Assembly (NCBI GenBank): GCA_934045905.1
Contig: OW203763.1
Location: forward strand, 41,817,172-41,881,171
DNA: 64,000 bases
DNA from: Leuctra nigra
Taxonomy: Eukaryota; Arthropoda; Insecta; Plecoptera; Leuctridae
Direction: 5' to 3'
Below the pieces are notes generated by a model, which did not search any database, was not told where the DNA came from, and saw only the letters and a program-made list of their open reading frames with translations. The position numbers were made by a program, and so were the translations under genes. This document shows positions 56,099 to 64,000 of this stretch, in pieces (position 1 is the first letter of the stretch; every line of letters starts with the position of its first letter).

Positions 56099-56502
56099 TA
56101 ATTCGCGTTTTCGGGCTGACCAGATGGCAGCACTGACCAGCACTGACAATGCGTCTATAACAACCGCGACATGCAATTGTCATGGTTACGCGCATTGGTT
56201 TGTTGTTGTTGACGTTGGTTTGGTGTCATGGCCGTTTTGTGCGGAATCGAAGTGTGAGTGAAGTGGAATAACTTGTGAGTAGTGATTAGATTTCAATTTA
56301 TGTTTTCCATCAGATTCTTTACCATTGTGGTTCATTTCCGAAGATAATAAGTAGGTAGGTACTGCCTTTCTGATTAAAATGACATTGACATTGCCAACAT
56401 CAATAAAAATGGCGGCCGTGGCCGAAACGAAAACGATTACTTCTACAGCTCTTATACTTTCACACACTTGAGTGTGCCCCCTTTGCTCGAAAACGCGAAT
56501 AC
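56099..56502. mobile_element. MITE with AATTCGCGTTTTCG ends
   Basis: TAATTCGCGTTTTCGGGC at the left mirrors GCTCGAAAACGCGAATA at the right. About 400 bp, non-coding. Confidence 0.65.
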
Positions 56503-56609
56503 CTTGAATACAGGTATTTTAATATTAAAATTTGTAATAATACACAGAAGAAGAAAGAATCCTACTTTCCTTTAAATTATTATGGAATATGGATCAGTAA
56601 AAATATAAA

Positions 56610-56950
56610 AAGTTAAGTTGACCCCCCCCCCCCCCCAATCTTTAGGGGTTGATATCTCGACAACTAGCAGAGCACAAATTCTAAAAATTTGCAGGGTTGT
56701 AGTACAAATTAGGCACACATTTTTGCTCCGGGTCCCAGATTTTGTGCTGGAGTGGGGGGGGGGGGGGGGTGGGGGGGGGGGGGAGAGAGCGTGAAGTTGA
56801 TCCCCCCCCCCACACACTTTTAAGGGTTGATATCTTTGAAACTAGCAGAGCACACATTCAAAAAATTTACAGGGTTGTAGCACAAATTGGGCACACAATT
56901 TTTGCGCATGGTCCCAGAATTTGTGCTGGGGTGTGGTCAACTTCACGCAC
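56610..56950. repeat. Tandem units with poly-C/poly-G tracts
   Basis: Two to three units share TTGATATCTC, AACTAGCAGAGCACA, GGGTTGTAGTACAAATT, TTTTTGCG and CCAGAATTTGTGCTGG, with C runs at 56623-56636 and 56801-56811 and G runs at 56754-56782. Same family as 9045-9420. Confidence 0.75.
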
Positions 56951-56999
56951 GTAAAAAGTTATGCTTCTGACAGTATTTCGAAAAAAAAATTAAGGAGTG

Positions 57000-59900
57000 C
57001 TTCCACCTCCCCTCATGGCGCATCAACCGGACGACATCAGACCCCACCTTGAAGTTAAGGTTCTTGGTAGCATTATTTCAGGGTTGTTGGACTCTGGGTG
57101 TAGTCGTTTTATTGTTGGCCGTAGTGGTTGGCAATTTCTGCTAAGGTTAGACCTGCATTTGGACACGAGCAATGTTCCCATTGTTTCGGTAGCAAATGGA
57201 CGCACCTGTGAGGTATTGGGTACAATTGATGTTCCTATTGAGCTAAGAGGGAGAGTGGAAGTTGTCCCATTGTTAGTTATTCCGGATTTGGATCATATTC
57301 TCATATTAGGAGTGGATTTCTTGAACAAAATGAAGATACGTCTGGATATTCCGACGGGAACGTGGGAGTTTTCCGGTTCTCGTGCTCATATTTCTGCCAC
57401 CCAGTATGTGGAGGATGTTCCTATTGCAGAGACGCTGTCCACTTCTCAACAGAAAAAACTTGATGCCCTACTTCGGCGACAGATTGAGAAGATGGGTTCA
57501 CGACTCGGATGTACGAACCTAGTGGAACACGTGATCGACACGGGTGATGCCGTCCCTATTTAACAACGTAACTATCCTGTAGCGGTTTGAACTTGCCGGG
57601 TTCACCCCCTACCAGGATCACTCCGTTACATACTCCGTCGGACTGGTCAGGCAGCCCCGTTTTGCTCTGCCTCTGTCTATTGATGGACTCGCCGATCTTC
57701 TCTCTCTCTCGGAAGCACGTTGTGACCGACTGAGATCAATTGCTGTATTGTGGCGAGAGATCGGTGCCTTTCAACCTACAGCTTTCGACCTGAGTGGACG
57801 TGTCGTGGAGTCTCGTGAGTTTTTCTCTAAGGGACTGTTGAGATTTGTCTTACACTCTTTGTGGACTTGTGTTCCATGGCTTCTCCATGGAACTATAAGA
57901 CTTTTCTTTTGCTGATACGAGTTTGGGGGTTTTAGCCGCGGTAAATATCGTTCGCGTAAACTCTAATTTTGATATTTCTTACTTGCTCTTTGTCTGGGGA
58001 AATGCCGTACACATTTTCGTAGGCTTAGTCGTTCATGTTCCACTCGGTCTTGGGTTGGTGGTTGATTGCGCCACATTAGCTTCGGGTTTATCTTCACCTA
58101 TTGTAAATTAGCTTTTAGAATTAAACCCATCTAAATTCATGAAGCTTGTGATCACGTTTTGACTGTGGTCGTTTGTGCTAGAGACACTAGCCGTCTAGAT
58201 TTGAAGATATTTGTAAGTACGTATCTGCGATAGTTATTATTTATATTGTATTACTATTGCTGTGTGTTTCAAGTTATTCGATGTTATTTAGACATCAATT
58301 ATCTCATATTATTTTGGCCTGACCTTGGGTCCGCCAGTCCTACTATTTGATTGAGGTATTTGACCTCCAGAGTATTTCACTATTGCACTCTCAGTGCTGC
58401 ATTTTTGTAACTCAAGAATCTAATCTTATGTTCATTTTGCTTTTTTATATATATAAATTATGACATTTATATTATCTCTTATGTATGACTTGGTCATCAG
58501 ATATCCTTGGGTCATTATACTTGCCCTCAGTTGTGCCTGAGTGGTTTAAAACTATACTACTGCTTTATTCATGCTTGGATCACTGGGTATTTCCTCATTC
58601 TCATCCCTTACTATTTCTGTTCTGAAACATCGAGTTCATGCACGCTAATCTTCATCGCCCACGCCCATCTTCGACTCATGCAGGCCGGACACCTTAGTCG
58701 CGTTCAAAGGTTGAACCGTGGCAATCCTTTATCTCCCAAGGTTCAGGAGACTATTAATGCTGAATTGGATCAGATGCTGGCCGACAACGACGTTGAACCA
58801 TCGCAAAGTGCCTGGTCGTCGCCGATCTTCCTGAAGAAGAAACCGGACGGCAAACACCGCTTCGTAGTGGACTTCCGCCGCGTTAACGAGGGACCAAGAA
58901 GGACGCATTTCCGCTGCCATACGCGACTACCATCCTGGATCGACTACGGGACGCTCGGTACATCTCCTCCATGGACATCAAGAGCGCCTTCTGGCAAGTA
59001 CCTTTGGCTAAGAGCAGTCGTGAGAAGACCGCGTTTACTATTCCGGGCAGAGGATTGTTCCATTTCCGAGTCATGTCGTTCGGGTTACACAATAGTCCCG
59101 CGACCTGGCAACGCCTCATCGAAGCAGTCCTGCTACCTGACCTTGAGCCATTCTTAGTTGTGTATTTGGACGACATTGTCATCGTCACCCAGACCTTCGA
59201 GCAACACTTATCTGTGCTGGACAAGACGTTTAAACGGCTGATTGCTGCTGGTCTCACCATCAACAGAGAGAAATGTCACTTCGATCGCTCGGAGCTCAAG
59301 TACCTGGGGTACGTCGTCAACTCGCGGGGCCTCCACGTCAATCCAGAGAAAGTGAGTGCCATTCTGAACATTCCTTCCCCGAAAAGCATCAATGAAGTTC
59401 GCAGTTTTATGGGGACCGCGTCCTGGTATCGCAGGTTTATACCTGACTTTTCTATTAGAGCGGAGCCACTCACCCGAATGCAACGTAAGAATTATGTGTT
59501 CGAGTGGACCCCAGCTGCTGAGGCTGCTTTTCGTGATATTAAGAGTTGCCTTGTGGAAGCACCTATCTTGTCTTGTCCTAATTTCGACATTCCGTTTCAT
59601 GTTCAGACTGACGCGTCAGGCGTTGGCTTGGGCGCAGTACTTGACCAAGTCGAGTCTGGTGCCGAGAGGGTGATCGCTTCCGCGAGCCGCTCCTTAACGC
59701 AAGCAGAACGTAAGTTTTAATCCACCGAGTTAAGAGTGTTTGGGGGTTCTGTGGGCCGTGGAGAAATGGAGGCCATACCTGGAAGGATACAGCTTCACGG
59801 TACACACACAACTTGAAAACTTGAAAACTTGAAACAACTTGAAAGATCCAATGGGAGACTTGCTCGTTGGGCGATTCGTATGCAACAGTACTCATTTAAC

Positions 59901-61204
59901 ATAGTCCATAGAAAAGGGAAGGAAAATGTGGTAGCTGACTTTCTATCGCGCAACCCTTGTGAATCTTTGAGTGTTGTGGACATCCCGAAACCTGTTCAGG
60001 ACCCCTGGTATCGTCGTCTCGAACAACGGATCCTGGATGACCCGCAGAAGTACCCGTCGTGGGGAGTGGAGGGTGGTAAACTCTTCAAACATGTAGAAGA
60101 ACGTTGACGACTCCCTGACCTTGTCGCAGAGTGGAAACTGGTTATTCCTCGAGAGGCACGCCAGCAAGTTTTCGTCGAATGTCACGACAGTCCTCTAGCT
60201 GGACACATGGGCGTGTACAAGACTTTCCGCAGAATTTCCGAGAAATACTATTGACCTAAAATGCACGGGGATGTCAGCAATTATGTTCGGAATGGTCGTA
60301 CTTGTCAACAGGTTAAAGTGGATCAACAGGCGACCAGCGGGACTTATGCGTGAGGATCGTAACGTGGATGGGCCTTGGAAACGTATCAGTGCCGACCTGA
60401 TGGGTCCTCTTCCCCGGTCGACGAATGGTCACAAATACCTGCTCGTGGTGACCGACACGTTCACGAAATACTCGCTGTTGCTTCCTCTTCGCTACATCTC
60501 GCCCGGTTTGTAAACGCATAGAAGACGACGTTTTTCTTGTATATAGAGCACCCGCCATTTTGGTATGTGACAATGGCCCAGAATGTATCGCCAATCAATT
60601 CAAGGACCTGATGAAGGAGTAACACGTCAAGATTCATTACAACGTCAGACATCACCCGCAAGCGAATCCTACAGAACGTTCTAACCGCACAGTTATTACC
60701 ATGTTACGTTCTTACATCACAGACAAACATCAACGCTGGGACCAACATCTCGCAAAGATCGGCTGTGCTCTTCGGACGGCTACGAGTAAAGTCACTGGTT
60801 TCACTCCAGCGTACCTTACCTTCGGCAGAGAAATTATCTTATGTGGAACCGATCACGACCGAGTTGGTCATCCTGACACTGTTGTAGATCTTGTCGAGAG
60901 GAACCTTGGCTTAAAAACTATCTTTACAGATGTTCGTGCTCGACTAGCAGTAGCTCATGGACGGTACCGACACCAGTACAACCTGCGACGCCGTCACTTG
61001 GAGTTCCAGCCCGGAGACATGGTGTGGAAACGGAACTATGACCTCTCCGACGCAGCGAAAGGCTTCTCGGCGAAGCTCGCTCCACGCTTCCACGGCCCGT
61101 TCAAGGTCAAGATGAAAATCTCGCCTCTCGTCTACCGGCTCGAAGACACAAACAAACGTGACCTGGGCAAGTGGCACGTCAAGGATCTCAAACCTGTATC
61201 TTAG
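57000..61204 (+). pseudogene. Ty3-type retrotransposon pol (protease, RT, RNase H, integrase), decayed
   Basis: Protease: GLLDSGCSRFIVG and ILGVDFL (57080-57330). RT: WSSPIFLKKKPDGKHRFVVD, MDIKSAFWQVPL, GLHNSPATW and VVYLDDIVI (58800-59190). RNase H: FHVQTDASGVGLGAVL (59590) and RKGKENVVADFLSR. Integrase: HDSPLAGHMG, WKRISADLMGPLP, VCDNGPE and HPQANPTERSNRT, then a GPF/Y-type end and a stop at 61202. Breaks include TAA at 57562, a large insertion at 57578-58723, a one-base loss near 58893, TAA at 59718, a frameshift near 59740, TGA at 60105 and 60252, a frameshift near 60500, and a stop near 60620. One integrase zinc-finger Cys also looks replaced. Gag and the 5' LTR are absent. Inactive. Confidence 0.85.
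57578..58723. mobile_element. Probable solo LTR inserted in the Ty3-type pol
   Basis: The insert starts TGTAGCGGTTTGAAC and ends GAACCGTGGCA (TG...CA), flanked by ATCC on both sides (57574-57577, 58724-58727). The pol frame on either side becomes continuous if the insert and one ATCC are ignored, which fixes the boundaries. The interior has no recognisable protein. Orientation and parent family are unknown; a similar start (TGTAACGGTTTGAA) is seen at 63776. Confidence 0.7.
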
Positions 61205-61246
61205 CTTAGGAAAATTGAGTAATTTTCTTTTGAGGAAGGAGGGAAT

Positions 61247-62330
61247 TGTAACAGCTTGCTTTTCGCGCCTGTCATTATCATGTATGTAATTGTTACTCGG
61301 TGCGCCGAGAGATAGTGCATCGATAGTTCAAGGTCGCTCACTGCCACTTGGACTCTTGTGACAACTGATCAGAACAGGGGGCGGTTCCGCCGCAGGGGTA
61401 GAATGTGCTATGATTACGTAGTTCATATTGTCTTGCTGGTAAATCGAAACGTCTACCTCGATCTCTTTCGGAGTTGGTCAACAGGGAGGACGGTCACAGA
61501 ACTTCTACCACGGCACGTCGCACTCAGGGTATTTGAAATTTAACTTTTCGGTCTTGTGCCCCTCTGGCTATTCTACTACTGCCGTAGTAGTTCGCATTTT
61601 GTTATATTTTCTTAGACTCCTTTCTTAATCCTTGCTGGTGCGGAGCTAGGTGTGTTTCTTTTTTTTAGGAACAACCTTCCATGTAATTAGTGAGTCATAC
61701 GTGAGTGCGTGCCCTCGTGTCTTTCGGTGTTGGGTCCTGATCAGACTCAAACTAGGCCGTCCAAACTGTTCGGACAGCTCCGATTGTAGCTTATATTAAT
61801 CTCGACATGTTAAAACAAATTTATACCTTTTGTACTATTTTCTGACGCATTGTGAACGTCTAATTCTTTACAATTTGAAGTATGAGAAAGAGCAGGAGAA
61901 TATCAGACTAAATACGTGCTAACCCCGACACGGTCACAGCCCATTTTGACATTGTGAGTAGTTTTTCGAGAAGAAAGAGATCTGGTAAGTCAGGCTTTTG
62001 CCTCGCTTTATTATTTAATTATCTTTCTTTGTTTCTTGCTTTGTTCAATTTAAATAGTAACTTCAGAGCCCTGTCTCATTACTTTTTTTAATGTACAATC
62101 AATATAACATTTAGTTTACTATCATTCTGTTTGCCATTTCATTGTACGGTGGGGGTTGGGTTAATAAACCACGAGACGTGGGTTTTGTTACCATTCAACT
62201 TTTTATTTACGTATGATGCACCTATTTCAACCAGTCCTCACTCCATTGTTTTAACTTGTACGACTTTCTGCCTCACGTATCTACGACCCGAGTCCCGACT
62301 GAGGAACTAGCCGGACCAGTTCACATTGCT
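61247..62330 (+). repeat. 3' LTR of the Ty3-type element (end uncertain)
   Basis: Starts TGTAACAGCTTGC directly after the purine-rich tract GAGGAAGGAGGGA (61232-61244), the expected polypurine tract, 43 nt after the pol stop. A TTAATAAACC at about 62160 may be a poly-A signal. With no 5' LTR to compare, the right end is only a guess near TTCACA at about 62328. Confidence 0.5.
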
Positions 62331-62589
62331 GGGACAGCTGTGGCACACTGTTAAAAAAAAATAGCGTTTAAACCCCTACTGTTGATGAATTCCGTATACC
62401 CTAATGTATTGGTATTTTATTTTACCCTTAAGTAAGTGTATATAAAAATACCCCAACACTGAAATGTAAATAGGTGTCACTTGTAACGTGTAAATCTAGC
62501 ATACTGTAGGTAAATGTTTACCCATCCTTCTTAGAACAATCTACATATTCAGGCGAGTCATAAATGCACCTCCGTCCGGTGTTTTTTAC

Positions 62590-62795
62590 CCTTGCGTGTA
62601 GGTGTTTTTTGCCCAGCTGTAGTCAGAATTATACTTCTATGTTAGCGTTTTAAAACATTAACATTTAACAGCTTTTATTCGTCAACAGTATTTGTAATTT
62701 TCTGCATTAAAGGCATTTTTACTTTTCTGTGTTAGGTGTATTTTGCCCAGTTGGAGTCAGAATTATACTTCTATGTTAGCGTTTTAGAGTAATTG
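62590..62795. repeat. Direct repeat pair of about 52 bp
   Basis: GGTGT.TTTTGCCCAG.TG.AGTCAGAATTATACTTC and TATGTTAGCGTTTTA occur at about 62602 and 62735, 133 bp apart, with one to three differences. Confidence 0.75.
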
Positions 62796-63032
62796 GGACC
62801 AACATTTTAGGTGCCTTGGTCTAAGTAGACAAATGTTGTTGATTTTCAAGTAATTTTATTTCATGAAAAAAAATAAGATATTTCATCACTTTTCTTTTGA
62901 CGCATTTATTTGATTACATTATATTCAAAGTCATGTACGAGTAGAGCAGCAAATTTCACACACATTTATTAGCATGCAATTTGAAGGCTATCAATGCGTT
63001 ACTAATGCATTACACAGAGCAGAGTCCTTATA
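62790..63032 (+). mobile_element. Degraded Helitron-like family B 3' end
   Basis: ATTGGGACCAACATTTTAGG matches family B near 48335. AATGCGTTACTAATGCATTA then CACAGAGCAGAGTCC near 62995-63030 resembles the terminal CAACGCGTTACACAGAGCGT. The CTAG end is lost. Confidence 0.4.
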
Positions 63033-64000
63033 TTAATATACTATTTTTTTATTTATAATTAAGAAATCAATTGTTTAGTTTAAATGTTGCATTGATTAAA
63101 AATTATCTTACAGTCTATCGCGTGAATTACGCGTGATTTAGCGTCGCACAAGATAATTATATTTACAAAATTGTGAATATTTTCCAATATTAAATGAGTT
63201 TCTGAAATGTATCTATCAGAAAAAGATTTCAAATATTCGAATAAATAGTTTTACATCTTATGACAGACAACAGGTAAAACCTATACCTTTATTAATTATC
63301 AACCACCAACTATTGGAAACCTGGTAATCGATTAAAAACACATGAAAACATTAATACAATAGTTTGATGATTATTCTATCATCTTCATCAGGCAACTGAC
63401 GCATTCGCCAGCATTCGCCAGCATTCCCCCCACCCCCTTTCATCAAAAACCGCTACCATGACTCACCTCTGTCAAAACTAAAAGTACATACGTCCTAATA
63501 TCTAAAGGTAAATGAGTCAGGTACACATAATACCACAGATTAATTACGAAGCAGTTTATTGATGTCAGGAGTCAACAAGGACCAACTCATCGAACATAAA
63601 AGTTTACAGCGCTCATTCAGTCTTCAGTTTTACTGCCAACGTGATCATTGATACATCAGTGAAGTGAATCAAGTCTCATCAAGTATAATAGTGTTCGAAA
63701 AGGTACTGTTCTACTCAGAAATTAAGGAGCAGAAGAGCAGCAGAAGAAGGCAGAAAAATTAATCTACAGAAGGTGTAACGGTTTGAATTCGGCGCTGGCG
63801 CCAACGTCAAGTCGTTACCATTAGCCGGCATTTGTACCCATATTTGGAGGGTCGCCTAGAGCAGAAAAGATGTCATGCGCAATGGTCAATGATAGTCGAG
63901 TTCGCGGATCGGCGACCTGAGCTCATTCTCTTTCTCTGGCTGACCGTCGTCGACTTCACATCGCCGCGTGAGTAGTGTTTAAATGTAGATTGTAACCACG
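63033..64000. other. No recognised gene; possible LTR start at 63776
   Basis: AT-rich to about 63400, then GCATTCGCCA repeated three times. At 63776 TGTAACGGTTTGAATTCGGC resembles the start of the inserted LTR at 57578; the window ends before this can be tested. Confidence 0.35.

Noticed and set aside
61358..61543. 61-codon frame after the Ty3-type pol as an env or accessory gene
   Set aside because: It lies inside the presumed 3' LTR and has no recognisable domain.
63800..63830. TGGCGCC as a primer-binding site of an LTR element
   Set aside because: It lies only about 30 bases after the presumed LTR start, too close to be a primer-binding site, and the match is short.

Overview
The window looks like arthropod nuclear DNA, most likely insect. 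It is AT-rich, has spliced genes with GT..AG introns, and is packed with animal-type transposable elements: several non-LTR retrotransposons, a Ty3-type pol, animal EnSpm/CACTA-, PIF/Harbinger- and mariner-like DNA elements, Helitron-like elements and many MITEs. I see no bacterial operons, CRISPR arrays, rRNA genes or intact tRNA genes. The species cannot be fixed from sequence alone.

Layout. 1-6583 is a nest of one Helitron-like family ('family A'), including a palindrome of about 3.3 kb and 118-bp tandem units that each carry an ETS+CRE-like box. 6584-11073 is GC-rich: the end of an acidic-protein reading frame (minus), a 150-bp coding minisatellite, and a phase-consistent four-exon gene (8143-11073) for a basic protein with a zinc-finger-like motif. 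11211-15743 holds a TIR element, two copies of a short retroelement with clear target-site duplications, and a 62-bp satellite. 16129-26091 is a head-to-head gene pair: a three-exon tnp2/EnSpm-type transposase (902 aa, apparently intact) on minus and a five-exon coiled-coil plus BEN-like-domain gene on plus, broken only by a poly-C length change. 26700-28500 holds 159-bp and 64-bp tandem arrays. 28540-32640 has further partial copies of the four-exon gene family, with repeat-coding last exon and next first exon side by side. 32641-40532 holds more family A copies, a second Helitron-like family ('family B'), MITEs, a truncated LINE and a 51-bp array split by about 4.2 kb of insertions. 40709-53652 holds a dead Tc1/mariner-like transposase, two R2-like LINE fragments, a mariner-type element carrying RT sequence, and an almost full-length but decayed two-ORF LINE broken by a family B insertion. 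53899-55893 is a Harbinger transposase pseudogene. 57000-61246 is a decayed Ty3-type pol split by a probable solo LTR and followed by its own 3' LTR.

How the parts relate. Nested insertions leave several readable empty sites: family B in the LINE, a Harbinger-type MITE in family B, the LTR in pol, and family A copies in the 51-bp array. These fix element boundaries directly. The most interesting candidates for new biology are the Helitron-like family with a hairpin 5' end and arrays of composite promoter-like sites, the transposase/BEN divergent pair, and the multi-copy four-exon gene whose last exon expands as a 50-residue repeat. Splice models were judged by eye from GT/AG sites and phase; no transcript or database evidence was available.
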